Assembly (NCBI GenBank): GCA_015680685.1
Contig: MNCI01034224.1
Coordinates: 676,244 to 740,243, forward strand
DNA from: Gnetum montanum
Lineage: Eukaryota; Streptophyta; Gnetopsida; Gnetales; Gnetaceae
Direction: 5' to 3'
DNA: 64,000 nt
This document shows, piece by piece, positions 1 through 12,530 of this stretch (the stretch's first letter is position 1; every line of letters starts with the position of its first letter). Under the pieces are notes generated by a model that searched no databases, was not told the origin of the DNA, and was given only the letters and a program-made list of their open reading frames with translations. Both the position numbers and the translations under genes were made by a program.

Positions 1-44
1 ACCAACAAAGAGGAGCCAATGAAACACCACTAAGAAAATGCATG
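1..44 (+). mobile_element. Polypurine tract and LTR start, fragment
   Basis: The window opens with a purine-rich run (CAACAAAGAGGAGCC) followed by TGAAACACC. The same arrangement, with few differences, lies at 40136-40166, where it is the polypurine tract and start of the 3' LTR of the 29-41 kb gypsy element. I infer that the window begins in the tail of another copy of that family. Similarity fades after about 40 bases, so the extent of this LTR cannot be given. Confidence 0.4.
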
Positions 45-1596
45 TTGTAATCTTCTGGCCTTGTAACATTCACCCCATGAAACCTAAGGTTGAAATTTCA
101 TTGTTAAATGTGAAGATTTCAATCCAAGGGATTCAAGTTCATATAATTTATCTTTTGGGGCTGAAAAATGTCTCATAATTACTCAAAACCTCAAATCCAA
201 ATAAAAAAAGTTATATCATGCCTATATTTGTGCTTGGGGGTTAAAAATACCTTTTGGGATGCCAAAATTGACAATTTGGTGGGTTTTGTGAGGGATACAA
301 CTTTTGCTACTTTGGAAACACCTAAGGAAGGTGTAACATCATCCATGCCTAGCATGGGGGCTTATAACTCTTACCCACTAGCCTTGTTAATTCACCTCTA
401 GTGCTACACCTTTCACCTAGCATTACTCTAGCATGGGTCTAGTGTTGCTCCAACATGGCTTCAACATTGCTTCAATGAGGGTCCAGTGAGGGTCTAGCTT
501 GCTTCAATGATGATCCAAAATTTCTTCAACATGGGTGCCATCCCCTAAACATGGGTGCCATCCACCTAGCATGGATGCCATACCCCTAGTATGGGTGCCA
601 TCCCCCTAGTGTGGGTGTTGTGCCCCTATTACTATTTTTATTAAAAAAAATGTCTTTGAGGCTATGGGTGTATAACACTTACCATACATAGTAACCTGGC
701 TGAATTTGGACACTTGCAACACATGCACATAACATCAATTTTTTAGCAATTAGCATAGGAATTTGTAGCCAAATTATAGTCATAAAACCTATATAACCTA
801 TGCTTGTGCACCATGAATGGATTCCACTCCTTGAGCATTCAATATATTTGAAAATTCATTGTAGGCACAAAGCTTTTGGAAACAAATTTCAACATGGAAT
901 CCATAACCATTTTATTTTCTCCTTGAGATTGTGTGGGGTCTTACATTAATGCTAAGTTGCCTAGGCACTAAGACTCCTAACAGTGCTCTTCTTGGAAACC
1001 CAAAACTTACACACATCTCACCCCCTGTATCACAAATATTGTAGATCTGGTGAGGATTGCAACAAGGTTTCACACTTTTGGAAGTTTTGGATCATTTGAA
1101 TTGTGGAATTATAGATTCCAAGCATCCATAAAAGTGAACCCCCTTGCATTTTCAACCACATTTTTTATACACATTCCTTAAACCATTCTTTATTTCTATT
1201 AAAATAAAGTTTATAGTTTTGTTTATGTACAAGATAGGTTTATTTGTTTCATTTGAGTGCATTAATTTTCTCATATCCACATTACATTTTTAATTTTCCT
1301 ACCCCTATTTTAGATTTTCTAAGTCCTTGGTTGATCTACTAGATCATCCAAGGTACCTTGTATCCTATTTTTGGAGGCCCTTGAAATTTGGTGTTAAAGT
1401 TGTTTCACTGAAATTTTCAATTTTTTAACAACTAAATTTTTTAGTTGCTATAGTATAGGAATTGAATACATCACTTGAAGAATAAATTGATGAAGCATAT
1501 CAATCTATTTGTCCAATTGAATCTGATAGCTACTAGTGATCTGATGTTAGTTGCCCCTTCCATATTTGTGTTAAGTTATCTACATGAGATTACTAG
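45..1596. other. Retrotransposon debris without recognisable genes
   Basis: No open frame here resembles a known protein. The stretch contains no CpG at all and holds a 20-bp minisatellite (listed separately). Because a minus-strand primer binding site and LTR follow at 1597-2571, the right part should be the internal region of that element. A short minus-strand frame beginning MEGATNIRSLVAIRF just left of the primer site could be the start of a copia gag, but it decays at once. Confidence 0.4.
528..632. repeat. 20-bp minisatellite, about 5 copies
   Basis: Five tandem units close to TAGCATGGGTGCCATCCCCC follow one another with single-base changes. More degenerate pieces with CATGGG and CTAGC cores reach back to about 345, so the array was probably longer. 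Confidence 0.8.
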
Positions 1597-1608
1597 GCTC
1601 TAATACCA
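1597..1608 (-). other. Primer binding site, initiator Met-tRNA type
   Basis: On the minus strand the bases read TGGTATTAGAGC. This is one C-to-T change from TGGTATCAGAGC, the usual plant Met-tRNA primer site. It lies two bases from the end of the LTR at 1611. Confidence 0.7.
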
Positions 1609-1610
1609 CT

Positions 1611-2571
1611 TGTGGATCAAGAACTTAGAAGGGGGATTGAATAAGTTCTCTGATTAAAATTGCACTAGCCCCATGAACACACCAAATTTTACATGGTTCC
1701 CCAACTTTGGTATGTTCATATTCGAAGGGTGGAATCCATGCATACCTCCAGACTTTGTTTGTTCAAAAATTGTGGTTTAAAGGACACCATACATTGTACA
1801 AGATCTAAGCTCTACTATGGAGTGTTTCATTGCTATGAAACCACTCAATCCCAAAATGTCCCAACAAGATTAGAATATGATTTCAAGGATCCCATAGCCT
1901 ATAAAAAATTAAGCTATGATCTAGAGTGGCTTAACATTACAAAACCACTCAATCTTGTAGGATTCTAACAAGCTCAATACATATGCCTTCTTACAAGAAT
2001 CACATCAATCCCATAGGGATACAAAGAAATAAGAACAAGGAAAGAATGTAACTAAATTTATAGATCCTTGTACTTGAAGCTCAATACAAATTACAATCAA
2101 GAAAATGATGTTACAATGAAGAGAAAGAATAGAATTTCATAGAATAGACAATGAGAAGCTTATGTGTGAACAATGCTTTCACAATTTATAAGATTTTGAC
2201 ATCATCTTTTAGCCTTGTAGTTTCTAAAAAAATCCTTGGAATTCATGCAACGGATACCAAATGGCTAGTGTAGATTTCTACTTCAAAGTTGGGACATCTA
2301 ATTGAGATTAACTTTAATGCAAGTGAGGTATCTTACTAGTAGGTGGAACATCTGCAGTGGAACATCTATAATGAGATGTATATTGTTGGAGATAGACATC
2401 TGCTATTTTTTCAAGACATCTCCTTAACTTTTAAACTTTGAATTCTAAGGCTTTTTTTTTGTCAATTCACCTTCTTGGCAATCCTTTGAACATCTTCATT
2501 TTACTTGTAGGCTTCATTTTCATCCATAATCTCATCTTGCCCATGTAGTCTTCATTTTGACATGTACCACA
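1611..2571 (-). mobile_element. Ty1/copia-type LTR (5' LTR of a minus-strand element)
   Basis: The block starts TGTGGATC and ends CCACA, as an LTR should, and has a Met-type primer site immediately outside its left edge. Read on the minus strand it matches, with many substitutions, the LTRs at 46174-47389 and 50792-52005: the same order of short conserved blocks is seen, including those around GAATAAGTTC, CATGGTT..CCCAACTT and ACCACTCAATC. It therefore belongs to the same family in opposite orientation. The partner LTR must lie left of the window, or be lost. Confidence 0.7.
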
Positions 2572-3712
2572 TATCTCATTTTCTTAAGTTCCTAGATCTC
2601 ATTGTGGAGTTCTTGTTCATTTCTTAAAAAATCATTATCCATCACAAAAATTCTATATTCTTTATTTTTCTTAAGGTTTTCACATATCAAAATGTCAATA
2701 GTAAGGCCCACTAGGATCATCAACATGACTAGCATGGCATCATGAACCATGGCTAGTAGCTAATGAAGTGTGTTGCATGTGCCTTATGCTCTATAGCCTA
2801 AGCAATGTATAGGTAAAAACAAGCCATCATTGTTTTTTTAATGCAATATAGCCTAGTACTCACAAATAAATGCTATGGAACCAACATCATCATATTGGTA
2901 CAACAAGCTTAATAAGGGTTGGGCATTGAGAAGATGGCAATGAAGATGAGTCAGGTTGGAGTACCAAAAAGTTATAAAAAATGGTTAAGTGTTTGGCATG
3001 CAATGGGTGAAAAATTTTAGAAATTTCCTAAGCATTAAGGAGTTGGGAGAAGAGACTAAATTTTGACTAAATTCTAAGGAACTTTGGAAAAAGCATTTTC
3101 CAAGTGCCAAAAAGATGAGGCTAAAACTAAAAATGGGAGATGAAAGTTTTTAAGCCAGGGAAGTGGGGTAAGGAAGTTAGTAAAATTTTTCTAAGTCTTC
3201 ATGATGAAACAAAAGTTCAAAACTTTTCTAGCTCATGAAAAAATCAAAACCAAAAATAGAAATTTTCTATGTGTTAAAATTAAGGTAAACGATAAAACTC
3301 TCCTATCTCTAGAATTGAATGCAAAAGTTAAAAGCAAGAATGAAGGACTAACATCAAAAGCCAAATAGATCATTTCCACTAAGTGTAGGGAGATGTTGGG
3401 TATTATGATTTTTTCTAAGTAGTAAATAATTTAGGAGATAAGAAAAATTTTAGAGTAAGTATTAGGAAAGATTGAGGCCCTAAATTTATTAAGTGTTAAG
3501 GCTAGAAGATGAAAGTTAGAATTTGACTTAAGTAACTTGATGCTTAAGTAGGGGAGGGATATCTAATAATTAGAAAGTTAGGAAAAATGGGATGCACACT
3601 AATCTAGATGTATATACATGCATGTTTTTTTTATTTTTAATATTTTTATTCATAATTAAAATTTTTTCATTTTTTCTCTAATATGAAATAACTCTATGTT
3701 AATTTATTATAG
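2572..3712. other. No recognisable gene
   Basis: AT-rich sequence with many stops in all frames. It may hold 5' exons or introns of the gene relic that starts at 3713. The last bases (pyrimidine-rich, ending in TTATTATAG) look like a 3' splice site. Confidence 0.4.
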
Positions 3713-4531
3713 GGAAGGCATGATGCCTAATCTCTTCATCATTGATCCCATGTACTTTCTAATCTATGATGTGGACCCTATGGTTATTAGAAATCCTATA
3801 AGGGTGAAGGCATTGCCTATTATAAATGATCATTTTCTTTAGCCTACATAGATGTGGGCTCATCAATAAACTAGTTGCTTCATGAAATTCTCCCTAGATC
3901 ATTTTTAGTTTTTTGATTTGTACTCTACTACTAGCTATATTGTGTTACTTTTCCTATAATAAATCTAATCTAGATAATGTGGTAGGTTACTAGGCTATGT
4001 GCAGTAGGATTCTAACAACACTATTATCTTTGTCAATCATAGTAACTACACCAAAGAGTTTTAGTGTAGGGACTTAGACTATCTATGAAGGAAGCAACCA
4101 TATAAGTAGTTTAGCATGGACTCCACTCTATTTTTGAACACAAAGAGGCTTTAGACTTTATTTTTTCCTATGTTTATGCATATCAAGATGTCTAAGTAAT
4201 TTGATTAATTTTAATTAGTTTTCTTTTTCTTTGTGGTTCTTATGTTACTAATGATGATTTCATTTTTTGTAAGTGTGCACACTAGAGGATCTCAATAAGA
4301 CAAATACCTACTTAGAGATGTTAGAGGATAAGCTCTATAAGGTTACTCTCAGTACTAACTAGCATCTTCATATCTATGCTAGATTTATAAATGAGATGAT
4401 AAGATCTAGGAAGCATAGGTGGTATAGTACCATCCAATAGGTTGTTTTATTACACATGCTTCATAGAAGGCCTGACTTGGGGTTGATAGAGAAGTGGCCA
4501 AAATGATCTTGAATTTTTTTAGTATCACAAA

Positions 4532-4631
4532 GTAAGTTTCCAGCATTGATTTTTTCTCTATTCTTTTTATCTTTATTTTGGTCTTAGCTTCATTTTTTAT
4601 AAGTTCTAGAATAACTTTCTCATGCATCTAG
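4532..4631 (+). other. Predicted intron, 100 bp
   Basis: Donor GTAAGT and acceptor TCATGCATCTAG flank a T-rich stretch. Joining the flanks keeps one reading frame on both sides, which supports a real former intron. Confidence 0.6.
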
Positions 4632-4644
4632 TTGGAAGATATTG

Positions 4645-4649
4645 TATAG
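4645..4649. other. Target site duplication, left (TATAG)
   Basis: TATAG directly precedes the LTR at 4650, and TGTAG follows the other LTR at 13411-13415. The two differ by one transition, consistent with an old 5-bp target duplication. Confidence 0.65.
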
Positions 4650-5497
4650 TGATGATTGGTGAGGTAGCCCTACACTCAACCATACAAATATAAGCATTCA
4701 TGCATGATCTGGTCAAACTCCACTGATGGGATAATTGTGGTATCTAGCTAGTTACACATTGATCGTAGTTCACTATCTTTCCACCTAGACTAGTATTTGC
4801 TTTGTCACATATGGTTTAGTCTAGAGTGAGGTGTATGATGTGGTCCTAAACTAGTGCTACTCCTAGAGGCAATGGAAAATAACTTTGTTTTAAGCTAAGA
4901 GGGAATGGGAGAAGATAATCTAAGCTAACCTAAGTGTGATGAGCATCCGTTCTTAATCATCTATACACATCTTGGACCTTGTGTACTACTTCTGGGATTA
5001 CCAAGTGCATGTTACTTAAGCACTCCTAGATATGCTACTAGGATACCAAGTAGTCACACTTAAATGCTCATGATTAAGTCGTACTCATTTCATGTTTAAT
5101 AATAGGGATAGTAAAGAAAGGTAAAGAAATATTAATTAAGAAAATAATAAATAACAATTACAATCAAGCAATTAAAACTAAGTGAATGCTACAATGATGA
5201 AGTAATCTCGATCTTTATTGCCAGTCATGCATATGTCCAAGTACATCACACTTGAATAAAGTTTTTGTATAGTTATAATCATCACATTACATACAAGCAT
5301 TGGGGAAAGAGTTGAGATGAACTAAAAATGAACAAAATGACTTTAATTCTACACCTACTTACTTACTCTCTTCCTGTGCACCTAAATGTGGTATTTATAG
5401 GCTTACACAGGAACCACAATATCGTGTATCCAATATCATTAGCCAGGTCATGATATCGTGTACCTAATATTGTAGCTTGATAATTCATGGTTCATCA
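4650..5497 (-). mobile_element. 3' LTR of the 4.65-13.41 kb element
   Basis: Direct repeat of 12550-13410. Both begin TGATGA and end TTCATGGTTCATCA, and the order of blocks is conserved throughout. It is 848 bp long. On the minus strand a TATA-like CCTATAAATAC lies near 5392-5401, just downstream of a short array of GATATCG-type motifs (about 5417-5475). The main length difference from the partner is a shorter motif array. The numerous substitutions between the two copies indicate an old insertion. Confidence 0.85.
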
Positions 5498-5510
5498 TAC
5501 CCCCATGACT
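5498..5510 (-). other. Polypurine tract remnant
   Basis: On the minus strand the bases before the 3' LTR read TCATGGGGGTA. The G-run in this position fits a decayed polypurine tract that primed plus-strand DNA synthesis. Confidence 0.5.
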
Positions 5511-5689
5511 AAATGAAAACTCATCCTTGCATGGAACAAAATGAGAACAAGTTAAATTGATTACATAGTGGATAGGTATGGGATTATTAACTAAATACAA
5601 ATTTATTGATGTTGTAGAGGAGAGTTGAATACAACAAAATTGGGACACAGACATAGAATTACAAAATTTATTGAAACTCATATGGTTCC

Positions 5690-8417
5690 TGGTGGCAGTG
5701 GTTCCTCCATGGGTCTCTTCCCCTTGTCTTGTGCTCCAGGTTTTGGAAATTAATGGCTCTAAAGTAGTACCTGAAGCTTTTCCTCTTCAATTTAGGGATT
5801 CTATGTTGTCCATGCTGATGCTCTAATGTTTGATGGAGTTGGCACCTTCCATGGACACAATAGTTGCGAGAACATCTAGTTGGCCTTGACATACCAAGCC
5901 ACAAATAGCCATCATTCCTCTTCATGGGCTCTAGCTTTATCCTTGTATTCTTGGTAATTCATGAGCCATCAAGACAAATTTTCCACAACATATTTTTGTC
6001 CTTGGTAGCTGGTTTTGACCACCTCTAACTTAGAATTTGCCACTTCTAATTTCTACAGCATCTTCTTGTGTTCAAAAAATTCTATTTCATACTTCATGTA
6101 GGTGGTTTCTACCTACTTCTCTAAGTTTGTTCTCAGGCATCCTACTATTAACATGGCTAAATTGGCATACTACAGGTTTGCCAACTCCATATATTCTATA
6201 AGATCTTGTATCTACAAGTCCCGACTCTTAAGCTCTACTTAGTGGGTGAATGCATAGGTATCCAATATGGCCCACCAATCAACATGTTGAGCATTGAAGG
6301 TGTTAATGTGGGTTTTGGCCATATGGATTTCTTTTTCAATTACTTGCTTGTACATTCCAACCTAGTCTCTAAAATGTTCTTTTAGTTTGTCATGTCACTT
6401 GGACTCATTCTACCACGTGCTTATTTCAATTGCTATCTTTTGACGGATCGCATGTACCTCCTCCATTGAGAAGGTTCTATTTTCTCTGGCCAAGTGATTC
6501 ATGTCCTAGTTGGTCCTAACCAATTATTCTTGTAACTGCTGAAAATTTTCTTTAAAATCATTCCTTTGTTTTTCTATGATGGTCAACCAAAGATTGTTAA
6601 TGGAAAGTTGTTTATTCTCCTCTTGTAAGTCCTTGAGTGCTTTGGCATGTGCATACGTTTGAGCTTATGCCTTGGAAACATCCCAATCGACCTTCTCTTT
6701 TTCCTCCACTACTCTTTTATTCTCTACTAACAATTTATTAAGTTGCTCTATCTAGAAGGACTCTAGCTGGTTTACGGGGATGAATTGAGATGGGTCCCAC
6801 TATGCAGCTTGTAGGGTGATGAGTTTTTCTTAGAGTCTTTCCAACTCCACCTCTGCATTCTCAACTCTGATCTTTGCCATGACTAGATTTCCTTTTGTGG
6901 AGATGAGGTCTAACTGAATTGTTGTGACATCTTGAGGGATGTCAAATAGGAACATCATCACTTGTCTTGTCTACAACAACTGATCGAGAACATCCTCATG
7001 CTTCGCAGGAGTCATTGAGGGACTGGCCAAAGTTTGAGTATCACGTGCTCCCATAAAGTTTTCTAGTGACATAATAGGAACATTGAATAATTATTTTATG
7101 TGGTCCATGACCACTTTTCTGGCTCCTATTACATCTTGGTGCTACATGACCACTATTGTGGCCCCTTCACCAGTTTCTAATTACACCTAAAAATATGTAG
7201 CATTCCCTGAGATGTTTTGTGACCAATGTGATGTACCTCCTGTTTGAATTGATACCTCACCCCATGCATAATCAATTGAGACCATGGGTCATATGGCATC
7301 ATCTATGACCTTAAAGAGATTGGTCTCATCATGGTTGATAGTCTTGTGGCAGTGGTAGCGATTAGTCTTGCTGGCCTATGCTAGGCCCTCCTTTCGGCTG
7401 TTGACTGGGCCTTGTGCTTATAAGTTGGCTAGGCCTTACAATTTAAGATGTAGTGGGCCCCACCATCTATTCTTGTTCAAGTTCTAGTGTCTCATTGACA
7501 GTTTTTCTTGGGGCTGGTGGCTTCAGCAATTTAGTAAATGAAGCATTTTGGGCCTTTCTGGGGATGTCATTGGTGTACCCTAGAATTCCAGTATGCTGAC
7601 ATAGCTTCTTAATGAGACAAGGGAAGGGCAATGCAAACTTCCCTATCTTGCATTCTTTCAATTGCCTTAAAATCTCTATCAGATATAGATGGGATAGGTT
7701 GGCATTAACCTTGCCCATCAATATAGCACTTCCTCTAGCCATGTATTTGGAGATTCTGTTCAATCCTTTTATGGGGAAGATGTGATATGTGCTGATCTTG
7801 AAGTAGATTCTCTCTTCAAGTGTTAGCTCTCCATACGCTTTGTCTTCCTTGTCGTATGCCCTTTTCAACCAAATCTTCTACACATTAGCATTAGAGCAAG
7901 TGGGCAAGTGAGCAACTTTTGGCCCCATATTCAAAAGATTTAACACCTCTAAAATGGCTTTAGTAAAGAAATCCATAGAAACACCACCAATATCAATGAT
8001 GGTGCCTTCTTCTTTATTGTGCCAAAATTGGTACATCTCTCCTAGGTACTAGACATCACTTTCAAAGAGAATAGGCCATAATGGGGATCCTTTAAGTTGG
8101 TCCTTGACTACTTTGGGAGAAAACTCTATGAAAGGTTGAAATTTTAGTTCCAATATCAATGCTATTGATATGGACCTTTCATGAATTTCCTAGACACACT
8201 CCAAGGACAATGTGAGATGTTGTCCCTACTTAGGTGCTTTGTCGACTCCACCTTCAGCATGTCCCGATTGTATAGTAACAGGAGGTTCCTGATGAATACT
8301 AAAGGATTATGCCTCCTATTCCATACATTCCTCAAGCGATTCCTAGCTTCTATCTCTCCTTGGTTGTTTGAATGCACCTTGAGAGGGTTCTCCTTGTTGT
8401 CCTCTTTTAGGGGCCAT
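5690..8417 (-). pseudogene. Extra ORF of the element: PF20167-like and coiled coil
   Basis: A long relic frame begins MAPKRGQQGEPSQGAFKQ at 8417 and runs about 2.7 kb (roughly 900 codons) to MEEPLPPGTI near 5690. Two parts can be seen. The first (about residues 90-320) includes an unbroken 133-codon stretch at 7868-7467. Its GKFALPFPCLIKKLCQHTG resembles the putative plant transposon protein family (PF20167), which I compare from memory only. The second (about 7000-5900) is rich in E, K, Q, L and A, for example ALKDLQEENKQLS and VVEEKEKVDWDVSKA, and looks like an extended coiled coil. At least one frameshift separates the halves. The stops I checked are TAG or TAA. It occupies the place where pol would be. 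Its role is unknown; an accessory structural protein is possible. Confidence 0.6.
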
Positions 8418-10375
8418 CTGTAATCACATAGGGTCAACTATTAGTAAGGTTACTTACAAAATTTGATTTATACCTTACTTCTTGCCTTTAATAAATTCAT
8501 GTCTTGTTTAGTGTGATCTATAGTTAGATAATTTTATGAGAATGTCCTCTAAAATTTTTGATATTGGGCCCAATTTGATTTTGTGGCTCCAAAATATAAT
8601 TTTCATGGTGTGGGTGAAGAGATAAAATTAATTTGGCAACATGTTTAACATTTTTATAGTCATTTACCCTTTATTATATCCTTCAAGTGACTATAAATTT
8701 TAGAACAATTATGTGCAACTTGGAGAATACCCCTCCCCCACAACTAAGCTAAACACTCCAAGTTTAGACAGGTTCAATCGGAACAGAAATCGAAGCATTA
8801 GTGAGCAAGATATGGATGTTTAAAGGATAGGTGAGCAAGCTTAGCAAATTCATGGAAGAAAAATTAAATAGCTCCCCTCACATGAATAGTGTAAAATGAC
8901 ATCGATGTGTGTGGGGGGTCCATATATATAGTTTTAATGGATGCACTATTGTGTACCTGATAGCGTGGACCTGATATCGCATCAGACCCAATATCGGGTA
9001 CTTGATATCGCGGCCCATTGAAAATAGGGTACTTGGTAAATTTGAAGAATTTTTGAATTTCCAAGGTTGAAAGGTCTTGGGTAACATTGAATAGACTGGA
9101 AGACACCAAAAGGATAATGGAGTAGAATTTGACAATGAAATTCATGAATAGGATGAGGAAAAAGGACATTTTTTGGTGCATAGGAACATTTGAATTAAAA
9201 GGATGATAATGGAAAGAATAACATTGGCAATGTAGTACTTGAAGGGTATAAAATGATGTGATGATGATGTGCAATAAGTGTAAATTACAAAGTTTATGCA
9301 AGTGGGTCCTCCCTAAAGTAGGTTCCTACCTATGATGCCCTTATGTAACCATGCCTAAAAATGTCCATAGGCCCTAAAAGGGGTTAAATGTAATCCACAC
9401 TAGTTCCACAAAACACACACATGTAGATACCACCATGATGAGGTATGAATTTTATGCTACACAAGACATGAGTCACAAATACATGAAAGGTGAGATGAGA
9501 TGAATTGTAGAAGGGATTCCAGAGATTGGGACATGAGGTAACTAACCTAGGGTACAATGAATCTTGAGTGTAGGATGTGATTAATGTGTCATTAGCCTAT
9601 CGCTCCAAAATCAAGACCAAGTCCATTCCTTCAATTAGTGACATTGCATTGTTTCATCCAATGATGGACAACCATAAGAGCATCATGACAACAAGGCATA
9701 TGATCACTTGGTGCTTTGTGTAAGGGAGGAGTGATTTGAAATTTATTTGCCACATAATTTTTGCTTGGCCTCTTTGGCACACACTCTTTTTTTTATGCAT
9801 AATCTAGGGAAGCCACCTACCTTCAAGCATGGGTGCATGTCTTTCTAGTGGGATCCCCTAGAATAGCATTGGGTTTCTTTATTGAGTGCCTTTATTACTC
9901 TTACTCCCATTTTCCATTAGATCTACAAGGATCTTAGCACAACCAGGCTACATGAAAACTCCAACAAATGTCACCAAAGAGAATCCACAAGTCCCCTTGA
10001 TGTTACATCCTAACCATTCCCTCTTTCTCTATCATTTTTTGCTCTGGGCATAATGAGAAAAAAATTACTTTTAAGTTTTCATGATGACAAGAATATCATC
10101 GTACCCAGAGTAGAACCTCTTATTAATAAAATGGTTAACTGGATGTGGTGAGCTCATTGTCTAAATAATTAGTCACCTAAGGCTTGATAGCATAGAACAA
10201 CACCTCAACCAACAAGTCCCATGAGTGTTTTATTCATAGATGAGATTATCCATAAAAAGATAACAAGATAAAACAATAAATAAAAAGATGAAACAACAAA
10301 TAAAAAGATGAAAAACTGGAAAACAAAAAATTGTAAAATTAAAGAAAAGGAAAAATATTTATTAATTATGCCCGT
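8418..10375 (-). other. Spacer between gag and the extra ORF
   Basis: No coding frame is visible. The notable part is 8921-9016, where GATATCG-type motifs and a TATA-like box recur in the order seen in the element's own LTRs (listed separately). The rest is ordinary AT-rich sequence with stops in all frames. Confidence 0.5.
8921..9016 (-). promoter_or_regulatory. Internal LTR-like promoter candidate
   Basis: Reading on the minus strand, several GATATCG/ATATCGGGT-type motifs (9016-8947) are followed by TATATATATG (8931-8921). In both LTRs of this element a similar array is followed at short distance by CCTATAAATACC. The same order, placed about 500 bp before the ATG of the extra ORF (8417), suggests an internal promoter derived from or convergent with the LTR U3. 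It could also be the remnant of a nested related LTR. No transcription evidence is available. Confidence 0.4.
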
Positions 10376-12416
10376 TAGAATGGGAGGTATCCCCCATGAC
10401 TAAACCTTTGAGCATGGCCAGAATTAATAAATGAAAAATTTGGATCTAAGCATTTTGGGAACATTGGAGTCTGATCATATCCAAACCACTGGGTTTCCTT
10501 TGATAAGAGGCTAAGAATGTACCCAAATTGGGGTTCACACACTTGATTAAAGTTTACATAGTGGGGAAAGTTATAAAATGTGATTAATTAATAAGGAGTT
10601 GACCCACTATGGCACCTGTGACTCTAAGATGGTATGTAAGGATCAATATGTCTCCCTATGTGATTGTATTCATTGGGCCACATGGTTGTTGGAGTGTTGA
10701 TTTGTGGCCCTGAGAAGGTAATAGGAGGTTTTATGTTCGAGGAGGTAGATGCATCACAGTGCTGGACTTGTGCTAGGTTGGAGGATGTAGTGGTTTCAGA
10801 AGCATGCTATCTCTTTCTTTAGTCATGTCTAAAGAAAAAATGCTTTTGACATTGTGGAGGACCTCTGCTTTTGTTTACCATAGTAGCACAAGTAATGTTT
10901 GTGGGTTGGTGCTATGGTGCAAAACTTTCTGGTACTATTGGTGGCGATGTAGAAGGAGGTGAAGGGTGAGAATATTGAGGGTAAGGAGAAGTGCAAGGAA
11001 CATGAGGTGGTGATCTTGTGGGAGAGGATATGGGTTGATAGTACTTAGGACAATGATAACGATGTGGTGAGATAGAGGATGTTGACCCAGTTGGGAAAAT
11101 AGGATCCTAAACATAATAAGCACTTGGGTTCAGATGGTAGGAAGGGTGTGACTAGTTTGACGGTGGCCTCCCCCACAACTAGGTTTTTGCCACTATGGTT
11201 GGACCCAATATTTTTGTATGAACTGTGGATGTAACATTCTTCCCTAATGCTCATGTAAATGTGAAAATATTGGGCATTGACCTTTGGGGTGATCATACAG
11301 GCAAACATTACATTGATATGTATGATTAGCAGTTGAGTTCTTATCCTTATTCTCTTCAACCCTTCCTTCTAATTGTCTAGTGGTGTTCTATCTTGTTTCT
11401 TGATTCATCATGGTTCTACCTCTAATAATGTTAGCATATTCTCCAGATTTTTCATGTATCCATTATATCATCTTATTGATCTTTGTGTTAATTTCATCTA
11501 GTGACTGTAGTATTGGCAAAGATAATTCCACCTCCTTAAGATGAGTTGATTTCTCCTCTTCATGATCATGGACCTTTGCTATTTCAAGATTTTGATCTCG
11601 TTGAGAGCTTTCAACATTCTCCCATTTAGCCATTTCTCCTTCTTCTTTTGCTACCTACTTAATAAGCTCTTGGAATTAATGGGTTCGTAGCTCATACAGT
11701 TGACCTAGGGAATACATCCCTAGGGTCTCCCTTGTTTCGTTATGAAGCCCATCCATGATGTGATACATTACCCTTTCCTTGAAGAATCCATGGCTTGGAG
11801 AGTTGTTTAACAATGCATAATATCTTTCTAAGGCCATGTCCAAGGGTTCATGTTGCACTTGCTTCCACTCTTGGATTTGTTTCCTCAAGGCTGACACTCT
11901 TGCATAGGTTTGATATCTTTCATTGAAGAGTTCTACCATTGTTGGCCAACGTTGAATTGATTTTGCTCTTAAGGACCTGTACCATACTTTTTCTTGGCCA
12001 ACAAGTGTCATAGGAAAGACCTTAAGTTTTTCCCACCCATTATCAATATTGTTCCATACACAGGCATCATGAAAGGCTTATAAATGATGTTGTGGATCTA
12101 AATCATAGCCTCCTAAAAATTTGGAAAAGTTGTTTAAATCAAGCCTAGGTAGACAGCTTTCCTTGTGATGCCTATGAGATATTTGAATAGCCTCTTGTAT
12201 ATGAATTAGTCTCTTAGTGGCCAACAGGGGTTCATCATAACTAGGTAAGTTATGAATTTGTGAGTTGGGATGATGGTGTCTTTGTTTATGTACATAGGAG
12301 ACCCCTGTATAAGATTGAGTACTCCCAACTTCGTCTTCATCATCATATAATTTGTTGTTTCTCCAATGAATTACCTTACTAGTTGTTGCACTGTCATAGT
12401 CTTGTGAGAGAGACAT
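10376..12416 (-). pseudogene. gag: Ty3/gypsy-type gag polyprotein relic
   Basis: A frame of about 680 codons starts MSLSQDYDSATTSKVIHW at 12416. Residues about 90-250 form a Retrotrans_gag-type capsid domain, with VWYRSLRAKSIQRW, MVELFNERYQ and VMYHIMDGLHNETRETLGMY. A charged stretch follows (about 255-360), then the zinc-knuckle-like QCNVCLYDHPKGQCP (CX2CX3HX4C, 11312-11274). The rest is a P/S/Y-rich tail (SPTRSPPHVPCTSPYPQY) ending near 10376. There is one frameshift between about 11220 and 11160. I count 14 in-frame stops: 9 TAG, 5 TAA, no TGA. It would form the virus-like particle of the element. It begins 115 bp inside the primer site. Confidence 0.85.
11274..11312 (-). other. Zinc-knuckle-like motif in gag
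   Basis: The codons read CNVCLYDHPKGQC, that is CX2CX3HX4C. This is one residue shorter than the retroviral CX2CX4HX4C form. Its position, just after the capsid domain and charged region, is that of an RNA-binding nucleocapsid finger. Confidence 0.65.
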
Positions 12417-12530
12417 TATTGTGAATTTGTGTGTGACTTATTTACAATTACTTTCTTTCTAAAAGGTATATCGTCAAGGCTTCGTTACAATGATCTTAGA
12501 TGATATAACTAATCTAAATAACTAGCACCA

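Larger units (their letters stand above)
3713..4649 (+). pseudogene. Multi-exon gene relic of unknown family, 5' part
   Basis: I do not recognise the protein. A first exon-like block follows the splice acceptor ending at 3712 and reads MMPNLFIIDPMYFLIYDVD and on to about 3900. A second, about 4286-4531, stays in one frame (EDLNKTNTYLEMLEDKLYKV ... HRRPDLGLIEKWPK) broken only by stops of the TAG/TGA kind. It ends at a GTAAGT donor at 4532, and the 100-bp intron ends CTAG at 4631. The next exon starts at 4632 and after 18 bases is cut by the LTR element at 4650. It resumes at 13416 in the same frame (GRYCIAKFASQYASYFLEL across the insertion site). No start codon was fixed. Function is unknown. 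Confidence 0.6.

Noticed and set aside
8181-8423. Plus-strand frame of 80 codons
   Set aside because: Antisense to the start of the extra ORF of the minus-strand element.
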